Assembly (NCBI GenBank): GCA_018693105.1
Contig: JABHLN010000015.1
Location: 1 to 49,346 of the forward strand
Direction of reading: 5' to 3'
Length of the DNA: 49,346 bases
Source of the DNA: Desulfobacterales bacterium
Lineage (GTDB): Bacteria > Desulfobacterota > Desulfobacteria > Desulfobacterales > SURF-7
The translations under genes and the position numbers were made by a program. Below are positions 26,587 to 36,947 of this stretch, piece after piece. The notes under the pieces are model-generated. The model made no database searches. It saw nothing but the letters and a program-made list of their open reading frames with translations, and had not been told where the DNA came from. The first letter of the stretch is position 1. Every line of letters starts with the position of its first letter.

Positions 26587-28422
26587 CTATTTCCCAACCT
26601 GACTCTGCTTTTCTTTTAACATCTTTAAGTGCTGCTGTTTTTCTTCAAGCAGTCTGGAAACAAGTTCATCATCATTTTTTTTACATGCATCCCTGATTTT
26701 TCGGGTCAGATCTGCCCCCTGGTTATTATTGCTGCTCAAAAACTGATCTATGAGTTTAAGACATCCGTCCTTATCCCAGGCCCAGAGATCATTTTCAATC
26801 GACAGGGAGGCAATCAAGATCTCCTGTTCTTTGTTTTCAGCAAATATCACAGGATCAACAGAGTTAAAGTCATCAAATCGGTAACCTTTGCTCTCAATTG
26901 CCTGCCCAATTTTTTTAAGGTCATCATTTTGAAAAAAAGAAAGTACCGCCCTTCTTTTAATATCAGGTAATAACTCAGGAAATCTCAGCATCATTGCGAT
27001 TATCAGTTTTTCCATTTCATTCAGCTTTAAAAGGGAATTACCTTGCTGCTTATTTTCAGAATAATTCTTTTTTTCAGGCCCGCGAGCAAAAACCGGTCTT
27101 TGGCCCGGATTTTCAATATTACCTTGTAAAGCTCGCGATGCAGTTCTTACCTTTTCAAGAATTGCCGCCTCATCAATTCCTATTCTTTCTGCCAGTTGAT
27201 TAATATATAGTGACCTTGCTACGTTATCCTTTACAGCTGCAAGGTATCCCTCCATGTCTGACACAATCCGAATTTTACCTTCAACCGAAACTCCATGTTT
27301 ATTTATCGCCGACTCAATTAAAAAAGACACAATACCAAGCGCTCCTTCGGCGAGCTTATTAAAGGCTTCTGAGCCAAATTCAAAAAGATAAGAATCTGGA
27401 TCATATCCTTCAGGGAGCACAAGAATCCTTGCATCCATATATCCTTTTTCAAGCACATCAACACTTCGCTGAGCAGCCTTTATACCTGCTTCATCTGAGT
27501 CATAAACAAGTATAACCTTGGAGGCATAACCTTTAAGAAGCCTCATATGCTCAGGTGTTAACGCCGTACCCAAAGTTGCAACAGAATTTTTTATGCCGTG
27601 TTGAAAAAGTGATAAAAAATCGAAATATCCTTCTACAATAAATGCTATTCCTGATTCACGACAAGCCTGCTTTGCAATATGCAGACCGTAAAGGGATCGA
27701 CTTTTGTTATATAAAGGTGTTTCAGGTGAATTAAGATACTTCGGCAACGAATCATCCATTACCCGTCCACCAAAGCCAATAACTCTCCTGCCAATATCTG
27801 AAATCGGGAAAATTATTCTGTCTCTGAACCGGTCGTAATATCCACCCTTTTTCCGTTGGACTATAAGGCCTGATTTTTCCGATATTTCTTCAGGTATTCC
27901 TTTCTTAAACAAATATTTTACAAGGTTATCCCATCCATTTGGGGCATATCCCATATTTAAGGCATCAACAGACTCTCTTTTTATCCCACGCTTTTTTAGA
28001 TATTCAACAGGTCTTTTCCCAACAGGGTCTTTGAGCAGGTTAAAACGGAAAAAATTCATTGCAAGTTCATTCACTGCAACTATTTTTTCCTTTTCACTTG
28101 TTTGCTCCTTTTGTTTTTGAGACTGAACCGGGATATCTATTCCATACTTTCTTGCAAGTATACGAGAAGCTTCCGGAAATGAGATTCCTTCATGCTTCAT
28201 AAGAAAACTAAAAACATTTCCTCCGGTACCACACCCAAAGCAATAAAACATCTGTTTTGGAGAACTTACGGTAAACGAAGGAGTCTTTTCAGAATGGAAG
28301 GGACAAAGCCCTAAGTGGTTCTTACCAGCCTTTTTTAATAAAACAACTTCCGAAACAACATCGATAATATCGGCAGTATTTCTGATTTCGGCTATCTTAT
28401 CTTCCGGAATAAAATTCGTCAA
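26587..28422 (-). CDS. dnaG: DNA primase
   Basis: 611 residues from a TTG at 28422, giving MTNFIPEDKIAEIRNTADII; the frame stays open upstream to 28530 but that part includes a perfect hairpin and has no primase homology. The N-terminal CHC2 zinc finger is CPFHSEKTPSF...CFGCG. The Toprim core has FIVEGYFDFLSLF and VYDSDEAGIKAA. The C-terminal region would bind the DnaB helicase. It makes RNA primers for replication. A candidate promoter is at 28745-28773, leaving a leader of about 315 nt. Confidence 0.93.
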   Translation of the reverse strand: MTNFIPEDKIAEIRNTADIIDVVSEVVLLKKAGKNHLGLCPFHSEKTPSFTVSSPKQMFYCFGCGTGGNVFSFLMKHEGISFPEASRILARKYGIDIPVQSQKQKEQTSEKEKIVAVNELAMNFFRFNLLKDPVGKRPVEYLKKRGIKRESVDALNMGYAPNGWDNLVKYLFKKGIPEEISEKSGLIVQRKKGGYYDRFRDRIIFPISDIGRRVIGFGGRVMDDSLPKYLNSPETPLYNKSRSLYGLHIAKQACRESGIAFIVEGYFDFLSLFQHGIKNSVATLGTALTPEHMRLLKGYASKVILVYDSDEAGIKAAQRSVDVLEKGYMDARILVLPEGYDPDSYLFEFGSEAFNKLAEGALGIVSFLIESAINKHGVSVEGKIRIVSDMEGYLAAVKDNVARSLYINQLAERIGIDEAAILEKVRTASRALQGNIENPGQRPVFARGPEKKNYSENKQQGNSLLKLNEMEKLIIAMMLRFPELLPDIKRRAVLSFFQNDDLKKIGQAIESKGYRFDDFNSVDPVIFAENKEQEILIASLSIENDLWAWDKDGCLKLIDQFLSSNNNQGADLTRKIRDACKKNDDELVSRLLEEKQQHLKMLKEKQSQVGK

Positions 28423-28490
28423 TGAACACAGCCCCCACCGATAAAATTTAAATAAATAAAGGTATATAACTGTAAATACAATATATGCCC

Positions 28491-28529
28491 TGAGAACTTT
28501 GCATAAAGGTACTTTATGCAAAGTTCTCA
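28491..28529. repeat. Perfect 18-bp hairpin in the dnaG leader
   Basis: Arms TGAGAACTTTGCATAAAG (28491-28508) and CTTTATGCAAAGTTCTCA (28512-28529) pair perfectly around a GTA loop. It lies 69 bp upstream of the dnaG start. There is no T run at either end, so it is not a standard terminator. It may be an RNA structure controlling dnaG or a protein-binding palindrome. Confidence 0.8.
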
Positions 28530-28600
28530 AAACAGATATTTACCCCCCCTGAAGCGGATAATTCCGATAAATATTCAATGTATTCTCTAAGGTTAAATTT

Positions 28601-28636
28601 CAGCTTTCTTTGAACTTGAAAGAAAGCTGCTTTTTT
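28601..28636 (+). terminator. Terminator-like hairpin pointing rightward in the dnaG upstream region
   Basis: Arms CAGCTTTCTTT (28601-28611) and AAAGAAAGCTG (28619-28629) pair perfectly, followed by CTTTTTT on the plus strand. No plus-strand gene ends here, so any RNA it terminates would be a small non-coding or antisense transcript; in the minus direction it is merely a leader hairpin. Confidence 0.45.
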
Positions 28637-28744
28637 CAAAGGTCCCATCTTTTATTATAATGAGTTGACATACTTAAAAGTTATATATAATAAAAGGTAA
28701 ATTAATAGCGTTAAACCCCGAATCTCCATTTTACAAAATTTGAG

Positions 28745-28773
28745 ATATTAACTTTTTTTTTGCTATTTGTCAA
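28745..28773 (-). promoter_or_regulatory. Sigma-70 promoter for dnaG
   Basis: On the minus strand, TTGACA (28773-28768), a 17-base spacer rich in A, and TAATAT (28750-28745). The expected start point is near 28738. Confidence 0.6.
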
Positions 28774-29166
28774 GGTAAAACTCTCCCAGCCTTTTTTAAT
28801 AAAACCAAACGTTTATTCATAATATTTATATGCTTTCATTGTATAATCGATGTAAAATCATATAGAACAATTCTTTAGTAAATTATTTTATGTGTTTTAT
28901 GAAAAGTGATCCATTTCAGCAGCCCATCTGATTTTCTTTAAAATGCCAGAAACACACTAATAAGAGTGTTTATTAATAAATAGTTTTAATAAGCTGTGAT
29001 TGAAACGAATATATACTTAAGTTGAGATATAAAATTGAAGTTTTTTGTACTTTTTGGATAAATTCAAGAATTATCAGAAAAATTACTGCTGAATTACTAT
29101 AAAGAATAACCGATGGTTAAATTACCACCGAGACGGGTTACGATTTGAGGTCTTTGCATAGTGTAA
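28774..29166. other. AT-rich intergenic stretch
   Basis: Between the dnaG promoter and the lipoprotein stop codon I see no gene, RNA or clear repeat. A GATGGTTAAA string near 29112 may be a worn family B remnant. Confidence 0.4.
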
Positions 29167-29832
29167 CTATTTGTAGAAAACCTCTCCAACCATTTCTTTA
29201 ATCCCTGCAGCTGCCATTTCATCTGCAGTAACCCAACGCCCTTTTCGCTTAATAAAAGAATTCAGGTTAAAAAGGTTTTCAAATAAAGTTTTTTGAGTTT
29301 CATCAAAATGTCCTTCCCATTCAACAGACCCGTCAGCAACATTCAAGAGGTGAATATCGAATGCAACAGAAGCTGGTTTGCTTGCCGAATACCATGAACC
29401 CACCCTGTCACGGAAACTATAAACATATCCTACCAACACAGCATCAGCTTGTAAACTTTTGCCGACATTGACAATAATCTTTATGTTTGACAGGCGCTTT
29501 TCTTTTTCATTAGTCCTGCCGGGTATTACTCCAACTACTTGCTCAGGAGGTATCAACTCAAAGGTCTTTTTCTTTTTCATTATTGAAACCAGATGCTCTG
29601 AAAGAATCGCACCAGCATTTTTTTCTACTTTTCCTGTCACAAAAACATTTCCACAGATCGGGCACCTGATGCTGGCTTTTTCCCCATATATAGTTGTTAT
29701 ATCTTTAAAAGGATAGATCAGAATTTTTTTGTGCCCTGTAAGGCTAAGAGGTTTCTTAGGGGTGGTTATTTTTGAAGCACAGGAAAATAAAAGCAGACAT
29801 ACCGGAATCACTAAAAAAAGATTTCTATTCAT
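29167..29832 (-). CDS. Lipoprotein with a CxxC motif, CsgG/GNA1162-like
   Basis: 221 residues with a lipoprotein signal (LFLVIPVCLLLFSCASK, lipobox LFSC). After it, HKKILIYPFKDITTIYG and a CPICGN motif (one CxxC pair) are seen. The middle (SLQADAVLVGYVYSFRDRVG, VAFDIHLLNVADGSVEWEGH) resembles the conserved part of CsgG- and GNA1162-type lipoproteins that assemble in the outer membrane. The match is by eye and moderate. It lies 31 bp downstream of hisB and may share its transcript. Confidence 0.65.
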   Translation of the reverse strand: MNRNLFLVIPVCLLLFSCASKITTPKKPLSLTGHKKILIYPFKDITTIYGEKASIRCPICGNVFVTGKVEKNAGAILSEHLVSIMKKKKTFELIPPEQVVGVIPGRTNEKEKRLSNIKIIVNVGKSLQADAVLVGYVYSFRDRVGSWYSASKPASVAFDIHLLNVADGSVEWEGHFDETQKTLFENLFNLNSFIKRKGRWVTADEMAAAGIKEMVGEVFYK

Positions 29833-29863
29833 GTCAATTTATTCCTGAAAGTTACAGGTTAAA

Positions 29864-30451
29864 TTATAATACGCCTTTAGTAGAAGGGATTTCATTCATT
29901 TTATCAGTTTTTGAAACAGCCATATTAAGAGCCCTGCCCAGTGCTTTGAAAATAGATTCAATAATATGGTGTTCATTTTCGCCATAACTTACATTTATAT
30001 GCAGATTCATCCCTCCTCGTGTTGAAAAAGCCCTAACGAATTCTTTTGCAAGATAAACGTCAAATTCACCTGGAGAAAAAACAGTATCCGGAACATTGTA
30101 GACAAGAAAGGGTCTGTTGGATAAATCTATAGAAACCGCTGCAAGTGCTTCATCCATCGGTATAACCGCATGTCCATAACGTCTGATTCCTTTCCTTGTA
30201 CCAAGAGCCTCGTTTAAAGCGTTCCCCAAAACCAGACCCACATCCTCAACAGTGTGATGGAAATCTATTTCAATATCCCCCTTGGCAACTACAGAAAGGT
30301 CAAACAATCCATGTGCTGAAAATAGAGACAGCATATGATCAAAAAATGGAATGCCGGTAGAAATTTCATTTTTACCCACCCCATCCAGATCTATACTTAT
30401 GCTTATTCCTGTTTCATTTGTTTTTCTTTCAATACTTGATTGACGTGGCAT
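29864..30451 (-). CDS. hisB: Imidazoleglycerol-phosphate dehydratase
   Basis: 195 residues, the single-domain form. Manganese-binding histidine motifs are present: FFDHMLSLFSAHG, DFHHTVEDVGLVLG and YGENEHHIIESIFK. It catalyses the sixth step of histidine synthesis. No other his gene is in the window. Confidence 0.95.
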   Translation of the reverse strand: MPRQSSIERKTNETGISISIDLDGVGKNEISTGIPFFDHMLSLFSAHGLFDLSVVAKGDIEIDFHHTVEDVGLVLGNALNEALGTRKGIRRYGHAVIPMDEALAAVSIDLSNRPFLVYNVPDTVFSPGEFDVYLAKEFVRAFSTRGGMNLHINVSYGENEHHIIESIFKALGRALNMAVSKTDKMNEIPSTKGVL

Positions 30452-30710
30452 AGTGAAATATTTCCTTGTAGACTATTTTATGTTTTCGGACAAAATTTTT
30501 GAATTGAAGCTGATTTTGAAAAGCTCTGAATATATAACAAACAAAAACAAAACGGTCAATTTAAAACCTGTGCTGGTTTTTAAATCTATCGTTATAGCTC
30601 CGGTAAGTTTATGGATTCTAGTTTTTGATATTTAAAATTAAAACTATAATATTTTATGATTTATGACAAGTCTTTTAAATATGGAGCATGAAACCCTTAC
30701 AAACCAGTTG

Positions 30711-31493
30711 TTACCCTTTTATGATTTCCTTAGCAAGTTCAATGTAATCAATAGCCCCGTAACTGCTGCGCCTGTAAAAAACCACCGGTTTTCCAGCATC
30801 CACACTGGTTGAAATTGTCGTATTTACCCTAATTACTGCATTATAAAGGAGGCTTTTGTATCTTTTATCGTCAGACAACTTGTCAAGTATCCTATGGCTT
30901 ACACCTGTTCTACTATCAAAAAATGTAGCAACGATTCCGGAAATATCAAGCACGGGGTTTATCTCTTCCTTTATCAACCTTATAGTGTCAAATAAACCTT
31001 CCAGCGCAGCAAACGCATATGGTTGTGTCTGACAAGGTATAAGAACCTCAGAGGCAAAAGCAAATACATTAACTGTAAGCAATGAAAGGCTTGGCGGTGT
31101 ATCCATAAGTATGAAATCGTATTCTTCTACAATACAACCAAGAGCATCTTTTAACCTGTTCTCCCTGCCTTCAACATCAATAAGCTCAATCTCTGCTCCG
31201 GCAAGGTCAACATGGGATGGAATAAGCTCAAGCCCTTTCCATTCAGTACCGACAATCGTCTCCCGGACAGATACATTATTTCCAGTAGAAACAAGATCGT
31301 ATACTGTTTTCATTTCACCGCTTACATCAACACCAAGTCCTATAGTGGCGTTATGTTGAGGGTCCATATCAACTATTAGAACTTTTTCACCTTTCAGTGA
31401 AAGTGCTGCTCCAAGGTTTACAACGGTTGCGGTTTTTCCAACCCCGCCTTTTTCATTAGCAACAGCAATTATTCTTGCCTGTTTCGAACTCAT
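30711..31493 (-). CDS. ParA/Soj-family ATPase
   Basis: 260 residues; the ATG at 31493 follows AGGAG. The deviant Walker A motif is NEKGGVGKTATVVNLG, and DMDPQHNATIGLG and FILMDTPPSLSLLTVN are the later nucleotide-binding motifs. It resembles chromosomal Soj/ParA, which helps segregate origins, but no parB gene follows within this window. It could instead position another cargo. Confidence 0.88.
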   Translation of the reverse strand: MSSKQARIIAVANEKGGVGKTATVVNLGAALSLKGEKVLIVDMDPQHNATIGLGVDVSGEMKTVYDLVSTGNNVSVRETIVGTEWKGLELIPSHVDLAGAEIELIDVEGRENRLKDALGCIVEEYDFILMDTPPSLSLLTVNVFAFASEVLIPCQTQPYAFAALEGLFDTIRLIKEEINPVLDISGIVATFFDSRTGVSHRILDKLSDDKRYKSLLYNAVIRVNTTISTSVDAGKPVVFYRRSSYGAIDYIELAKEIIKG

Positions 31494-31885
31494 TTGTTTG
31501 TCTCCTGTAGCTTAAATTCTTCAATTCTTAAACGCTGACATTCATAAAAACATTTTCCTATGATCAATTAAGCTGGCTGTCAATAATATAATAAACAGGA
31601 AGCTTCAAAACCAAACAAAAAAGTTGTATTATTGAACTTTATACATGATATATTATCACTTGGACTTATAAAGTCAGTATATTATTCTCCTGTTAAAATT
31701 TTTTATTTAATGTAAAATATATTATTTTTTGATAAAAGAATGGGAAAAGGTTTATTATTTAGCTTTAACAATAATTTTGACATAAGCATAAACTGCTTTA
31801 GCACTGAATAATTCGATCATGAGTTCAACCGGTTGAGTCATTCCGTAAAAGACAAGGTCAAAAACTGATATTATAAAGGTTAACT
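31494..31885. other. Divergent AT-rich intergenic region
   Basis: About 390 bp between the parA-like gene and the divergent acyl-CoA synthetase. It must hold both promoters; a TTGACA at about 31778 on the plus strand lacks a good -10 partner. No gene or repeat was recognised. Confidence 0.4.
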
Positions 31886-33454
31886 ATGATTATAACAGAA
31901 ATACTTGCAAGAAACAGGCGCATGTATGAAAACGAATCTGCCCTGGTTGAAATAGAACCGGAAAGAAACCGACGTAAGAAATTCACATGGAAGCAGTTTG
32001 ACGATCAATCTAGTCAGATTGCACAGGCTCTTATATCGTACGGAGTAATAAAAAACGACCGTGTTGTTCAATTAATGATGAACTGCATTGAATGGCTGCC
32101 TGCATATTTCGGAATACTTCGTACAGGAGCACTATCGGTTCCCCTCAATTTTCGTTTTGATGCTAAAACAATAGAAAAATGTATAAGTACTGCCGAAGCG
32201 AAAGTATTGATTTTTGGTGAGGAATTTATCGACCGTATCAATACAATAAAAACACAACTGGACCGGTATGTCAAAACGTACATATTTGTTGGTCCTGAAG
32301 AAATGCGCCCTGAATATTCACTATCATACTATGACATCCTGAATTCATATAGTTCCGTTGATCCTAAAATAGATATTAAAATATCAGATGACGCCGCCTT
32401 GTATTTTACTTCAGGCACAACCGGAACCCCCAAAGCAACGCTTCTAACACACAGGAACCTTGAATTTGCCTGTTATGTGGAAAACTTACATCACAAGCAA
32501 ACGCATGAAGATAATTTTCTTTGCCTGCCACCTCTGTACCATACCGGGGCAAAGATGCACTGGTTCGGAAATTTCCTTGTCGGAGCAAAGTGCGTTATCC
32601 AAAAAGGCATTAACCCAAAGTATATTCTTCAAACAATTTCTGAGGAAAAGATAACAATTGTATGGCTTCTAGTACCGTGGGCACTTGATATACTTCTTGC
32701 AATAGAAAACAAAGATGTAAAACTTAGTGATTACAAACTTGATCAATGGCGCCTTATGCATATCGGCGCACAACCTGTGCCTCCAAGTCTTGTAAAGGAG
32801 TGGCAGAAATTTTTCCCGAGCCAGCAGTACGACACCAACTACGGACTGACCGAATCTACCGGCCCCGGCTGTGTTCATCTTGGAATTGAAAATATGAACA
32901 AGGTTGGTGCCATTGGTATTCCGGGTTTTGACTGGGAAGTAAAAATTGTAAATGACAATCTTGAAAAAGTTTCAAAAGGTGACACAGGAGAATTACTGGT
33001 CAAAGGTCCTGGAGTTATGAAAGAGTACTATAATAACCCTGAGGCTACGGCTGCAACTATCGTCGATGGCTGGCTTCTTACAGGAGATATGGCTCGTCAG
33101 GATGAAGATGACTTTATATGGCTTGTGGACAGAAAAAAGGATGTTATTATATCAGGCGGTGAAAACATATTTCCCGTGGAAATAGAAGATTTTCTCCAGA
33201 CCAATCCGAAAATCCAGGATGTTGCGGTCATAGGAGTTCCAAGCCTTAGACTGGGAGAGATTGTCGCGGCCGTAATTCAGATAAAACCCGGACAAAAGAT
33301 CACAGGGGAAGATCTTGATGAATTCTGTAACAGTCTGCCAAGATACAAAAGGCCACGGAAATATGTTTTCAACGAAGTTCCGAGAAACCCTACCGGTAAA
33401 ATAGAAAAACCCAAACTAAGAAAGCTTTACGGTGAAAAACAAAAAAACCTTTAA
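31886..33454 (+). CDS. AMP-forming acyl-CoA synthetase, second copy
   Basis: 522 residues; AAGG lies just before the ATG at 31886. The motifs are YFTSGTTGTPKATLL, YGLTESTG, GWLLTGDMA, DRKKDVIISGGENIFPVEIED and the lysine region PRNPTGKIEKPKLRK. It belongs to the same enzyme class as the protein at 8565-10124 but is only distantly similar in sequence, so it probably has a different acid substrate. It stands alone and ends at a strong terminator. Confidence 0.9.
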   Translation: MIITEILARNRRMYENESALVEIEPERNRRKKFTWKQFDDQSSQIAQALISYGVIKNDRVVQLMMNCIEWLPAYFGILRTGALSVPLNFRFDAKTIEKCISTAEAKVLIFGEEFIDRINTIKTQLDRYVKTYIFVGPEEMRPEYSLSYYDILNSYSSVDPKIDIKISDDAALYFTSGTTGTPKATLLTHRNLEFACYVENLHHKQTHEDNFLCLPPLYHTGAKMHWFGNFLVGAKCVIQKGINPKYILQTISEEKITIVWLLVPWALDILLAIENKDVKLSDYKLDQWRLMHIGAQPVPPSLVKEWQKFFPSQQYDTNYGLTESTGPGCVHLGIENMNKVGAIGIPGFDWEVKIVNDNLEKVSKGDTGELLVKGPGVMKEYYNNPEATAATIVDGWLLTGDMARQDEDDFIWLVDRKKDVIISGGENIFPVEIEDFLQTNPKIQDVAVIGVPSLRLGEIVAAVIQIKPGQKITGEDLDEFCNSLPRYKRPRKYVFNEVPRNPTGKIEKPKLRKLYGEKQKNL

Positions 33455-33462
33455 TAATATAC

Positions 33463-33496
33463 AAAAAGCCCCGCAATAAAAATTACGGGGCTTTTT
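33463..33496 (+). terminator. Rho-independent terminator after the acyl-CoA synthetase
   Basis: Arms AAAAAGCCCCG (33463-33473) and CGGGGCTTTTT (33486-33496) form a strong hairpin with a T tail. It lies 9 bp after the stop codon. Confidence 0.9.
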
Positions 33497-33520
33497 GGTT
33501 TAATAAAAATCACTGAATAA

Positions 33521-33591
33521 TGCCCACCCAGAAATAGGATAATTTGAGCCTGACGCCGAAATCGGCCAAATTAGTCATTTCTGGATGGACA
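33521..33591. repeat. Short family C inverted-repeat element next to dnaK
   Basis: The ends TGCCCACCCAGAAAT and ATTTCTGGATGGACA match the termini of the 141-bp element at 8367-8507. The pairing continues inward (GATAATTTGAGCC with GGCCAAATTAGTC), so the whole 71 bp folds as one long hairpin. It ends 8 bp from the dnaK stop codon and might act as the dnaK terminator. Confidence 0.7.
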
Positions 33592-33598
33592 CTAATAA

Positions 33599-35512
33599 TT
33601 ATTTTACTTCTTCAAAATCAGCATCTACAACATCATCATCCTGAGGAGGAGCATTTTCCTGTTCGGCCCCGGGAGCATCGCCAGGTGCTTCTTGCGCACC
33701 AGCTTCTGCAGACTGCTTATACATTTCTTCTGCTAATTTATGGGATGCCTGGGTAAGCTCTTCATTAAGCTGTTTGATCTGCTCTGCGTCTTCACCCTCC
33801 ATGGCCGTTTTCAAGTTGCTTATAGCATTTTCAACATTCGTTTTTGTTTCTTCATCTATCTTGTCTCCAAGCTCCTTGATTGACTTCTCAGTCTGGTAAA
33901 TCATTGAATCAGCCATGTTTCTTGCTTCAACCAGATCTTTTTTCTTTTTATCCTCATCGGCATGTAACTCAGCCTCTTTAATCAAATTATCAATTTCCTC
34001 CTGGTCAAGTCCTGATGATGCAGTAATCTGAATCGACTGTTCCTTCCCTGTTGCAAGGTCTTTTGCGGACACATTAACAATACCGTTTGCGTCAATATCA
34101 AAAGCAACTTCAACTTGAGGAACCCCCCTGGGCGCAGGCGGTATGCCCACAAGTTCAAACCTGCCAAGTGTTTTGTTACCTGTAGCTATTTCCCGCTCAC
34201 CCTGAAGTACATGAACGGAAACAGCAGGCTGATTGTCTGCAGCAGTCGAAAAAACCTGGCTCTTTTTTGTAGGAATGGTAGTATTCTTTTCAATCAATTT
34301 TGTCATAACACCACCCAGAGTCTCAATTCCAAGAGAAAGAGGCGTAACATCAAGAAGAAGAACATCTTTCACATCTCCCTTTAACACACCTCCCTGAATT
34401 GCAGCTCCCAAAGCAACGACTTCATCAGCATTTACTCCCTTGTGAGGGTCTCTTCCGAATATTTTCTTAACCATTTCCTGAACAGCAGGCATGCGGGTCA
34501 TACCACCAACTAAAATAACCTCATTTATGTCATTAGTTGACAGCCCCGCATCTTTTATAGCTGTTCTACAGGGTGCTTCAATATTTTTAAGAAGATCCGA
34601 AATAAGGTCCTCAAGCTTTGCCCTTGTAACTTTAATATTAAGATGCTTCGGACCGCTTGCATCAGCGGTAATAAAAGGCAGGTTGACATCGGTCTCCACA
34701 GCTGTGGAAAGCTCCATCTTTGCTTTTTCAGCGCCTTCTTTCAACCTTTGAAGGGCCATTTTATCTGATCTTATATCGATCCCCTGTTCTTTTTTGAATT
34801 CATCCGCCAGATAATCTATCAAACGAAGGTCAAAATCCTCACCACCAAGATGTGTATCTCCATTTGTAGACTTGACCTCAAAAACACCATCACCTATTTC
34901 AAGAATTGAAATATCAAATGTGCCGCCTCCAAGGTCAAAAACCGCTATCATTTCTTCTTTCTTCTTATCAAGACCGTATGCAAGAGATGCAGCGGTCGGC
35001 TCATTTATTATTCTCAACACATTAAGGCCGGCAACTTTTCCTGCATCTTTGGTTGCCTGTCTCTGGCTGTCGTTAAAATAGGCAGGTACTGTAATAACAG
35101 CATCTGTTACAGTCTCTCCAAGGTACTCCTCGGCAGTATTCTTAATATTGGCAAGAATAAATGAAGATATTTCAGCAGGGCTGTGTTTATTATCCCTGAG
35201 TATAATACGTGTGTCTCCGTTTGATGCCTCTTCCATTATGAACGGAAGTATCTTTAAATCTCTCTGGACTTCAGGCGATGAAAACTTCCGGCCTATAAGT
35301 CTTTTTACGCCAAAAACTGTGTTTTCGGGGTTTGTAATAGCCTGCCTCTTTGCAATTTGTCCTACAAGTCTTTCATCGCTATCAGAAACAGCAAAAATTG
35401 AAGGAGTAGTGCGCCCCCCCTCAGGGTTTGTAATTACCTTAGCGTCACCACCCTCCATAACTGCAACGCATGAATTTGTTGTACCTAGATCAATTCCAAT
35501 TACTTTGCCCAT
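33599..35512 (-). CDS. dnaK: Chaperone DnaK (Hsp70)
   Basis: 637 residues, full length. The N terminus [20 protein letters not shown], phosphate motif [16 protein letters not shown], and [13 protein letters not shown] are the ATPase signatures. The linker [19 protein letters not shown] leads to the substrate-binding domain, and the acidic tail ends [13 protein letters not shown]. It folds and protects proteins with GrpE and DnaJ. It follows grpE by 50 bp; no dnaJ gene follows here. Confidence 0.98.
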   Translation of the reverse strand: MGKVIGIDLGTTNSCVAVMEGGDAKVITNPEGGRTTPSIFAVSDSDERLVGQIAKRQAITNPENTVFGVKRLIGRKFSSPEVQRDLKILPFIMEEASNGDTRIILRDNKHSPAEISSFILANIKNTAEEYLGETVTDAVITVPAYFNDSQRQATKDAGKVAGLNVLRIINEPTAASLAYGLDKKKEEMIAVFDLGGGTFDISILEIGDGVFEVKSTNGDTHLGGEDFDLRLIDYLADEFKKEQGIDIRSDKMALQRLKEGAEKAKMELSTAVETDVNLPFITADASGPKHLNIKVTRAKLEDLISDLLKNIEAPCRTAIKDAGLSTNDINEVILVGGMTRMPAVQEMVKKIFGRDPHKGVNADEVVALGAAIQGGVLKGDVKDVLLLDVTPLSLGIETLGGVMTKLIEKNTTIPTKKSQVFSTAADNQPAVSVHVLQGEREIATGNKTLGRFELVGIPPAPRGVPQVEVAFDIDANGIVNVSAKDLATGKEQSIQITASSGLDQEEIDNLIKEAELHADEDKKKKDLVEARNMADSMIYQTEKSIKELGDKIDEETKTNVENAISNLKTAMEGEDAEQIKQLNEELTQASHKLAEEMYKQSAEAGAQEAPGDAPGAEQENAPPQDDDVVDADFEEVK

Positions 35513-35562
35513 TTTGTTTTCCTCCCTCTGGAATAATATATACTTATCATATAAAATATCTG

Positions 35563-36189
35563 TTAATTTTCTTCAATTTTCAAATCATCATCACTGTTTT
35601 TCATTTTTGCTGTTGAAACAACAACCATAGCGGGTCTTAGCAATCGATCATGCAGCATATACCCCTTTTGAAGTTCCCTGATTACAGTGTTTTCAATATA
35701 TTCGTCAGTTTCTTCATTCATTACAGCCTGATGAAAATTCGGGTCAAAAGTCTCTCCAAAAGCTTTGATCGGTTTTGCATTAAACTTTTCTAGTACTTTT
35801 AAGATTTCCTTATGGGTCATATCGACCCCTTCAACAACACAGTTGTTTTCCGATTCGTTTTCAGCAGACTCAATAGCCCGTTCAAGGTTGTCCACTACAG
35901 AAAGTATTTCTTTTATTAAAGCTTCATTTGCAAACTTTCTAAATTCATCCCTTTCTCTGGAAAGGCGTTTTTTGTAATTTTCAAACTCAGCCGACAATCT
36001 TATGAAACGGTCATAAGATTCTTTCGCATCATTTTTCGCAGCCTCAAGTTCATCTTCTATATCCTTTTCAGGTTCTTCAGCATTTTCATCATCGCTGCTA
36101 ATACCATCTTCCTCTGATTCTTCATCCTGTAAATCAATAGTCTTTTTCTCAACATCTTCTTTAATTTCTTTTTTATTCCTTTTTGCCAC
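35563..36189 (-). CDS. grpE: Nucleotide exchange factor GrpE
   Basis: 208 residues from a GTG at 36189, with GGGGA about 10 bases upstream. A long acidic, low-complexity N terminus ([12 protein letters not shown]-like) precedes the coiled coil and the family core ([65 protein letters not shown]). It releases ADP from DnaK. No hrcA gene or CIRCE-type operator was seen upstream. Confidence 0.95.
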   Translation of the reverse strand: MAKRNKKEIKEDVEKKTIDLQDEESEEDGISSDDENAEEPEKDIEDELEAAKNDAKESYDRFIRLSAEFENYKKRLSRERDEFRKFANEALIKEILSVVDNLERAIESAENESENNCVVEGVDMTHKEILKVLEKFNAKPIKAFGETFDPNFHQAVMNEETDEYIENTVIRELQKGYMLHDRLLRPAMVVVSTAKMKNSDDDLKIEEN

Positions 36190-36336
36190 TTTTTAAAATC
36201 CCCATTATCCAGAATGAATCGAGTAAGGAGTTGTTAATCAACCCTAATATCCATAAAATTACGATTAAAATAAAATATATTCAAATTCCATATAAGCTTT
36301 AGAAAGTCTGAAGCAAAATTATAAGTTAAATCAAAA
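36190..36336. other. grpE upstream region
   Basis: Holds the presumed heat-shock promoter, but I could not identify a convincing sigma-32 or CIRCE element by eye. Confidence 0.3.
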
Positions 36337-36493
36337 TTGATAAACTCGTAAAAAAAAACAACCTGTGACAAAGTATAAATCTTAAAACACTATAAATAGT
36401 GGTTGATCAAAAATGAATACATGCATTTAGTATGTCTATCTTCAGATCAAGGGCTATAACTCTGTAGGTAGAGACTTTTTACGACGCCATCAA
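36337..36493. repeat. Degenerate family A/B inverted-repeat element
   Basis: About 157 bp beginning TTGATAAACTCGTAAAAA and ending ACTTTTTACGACGCCATCAA. The interior is diverged but keeps the CTTCAGATCAAGGGC block and a CACTATAAATAGTG hairpin. It lies between grpE and the SRP RNA gene. Confidence 0.65.
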
Positions 36494-36947
36494 AATTTAA
36501 TGAAAAAGTAAGACTATATAAAACGATGTCAAGAGGTAAAAACTATTGTATTTATCAATAAACCAAAAGGTGTCTTTACATTAGCCCGCTTTTTGTACTG
36601 CATATGCATTGAATTCAAACATTACTCGAGGTATATTACTAAATATCAAAAACCAATATAGTCAATATATCCTGCCTGTTAGCACATACGAGTCAGAATT
36701 GCCCACACGAATTTAAAACAAAGATAAAGGTTTTCAGAGGTCTCTATGAAATTTATTAATCCTTAAAAAGTATGACAGGTGACTAAGTAATCCCTCAATG
36801 ACAGGGCGTATACAAGAAATAGTGTTTTTCTAGTTGTAAAGGCATTTGTTTAGTATGCCTGTGACATCCGGCCAAACTTAAGACACAGTAATGCCAATGT
36901 AGCAGGATTGACGACGAAAAAAACAAACAGTGGATTTTCAATAAGGG
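36494..36947. other. AT-rich intergenic region downstream of the SRP RNA
   Basis: About 450 bp with no convincing gene. A T-rich stretch on the minus strand just past the SRP RNA 3' end (around 36915-36935) may end that transcript. Otherwise nothing was recognised. Confidence 0.4.

Noticed and set aside
28423-28530. N-terminal extension of DnaG to 28530
   Set aside because: It would translate a perfect hairpin and a segment with no primase similarity; the TTG at 28422 gives the standard DnaG start.
30453-30635. 60-codon plus-strand frame upstream of hisB
   Set aside because: No ribosome site or recognisable domain; it lies in the promoter region of the divergent hisB gene.
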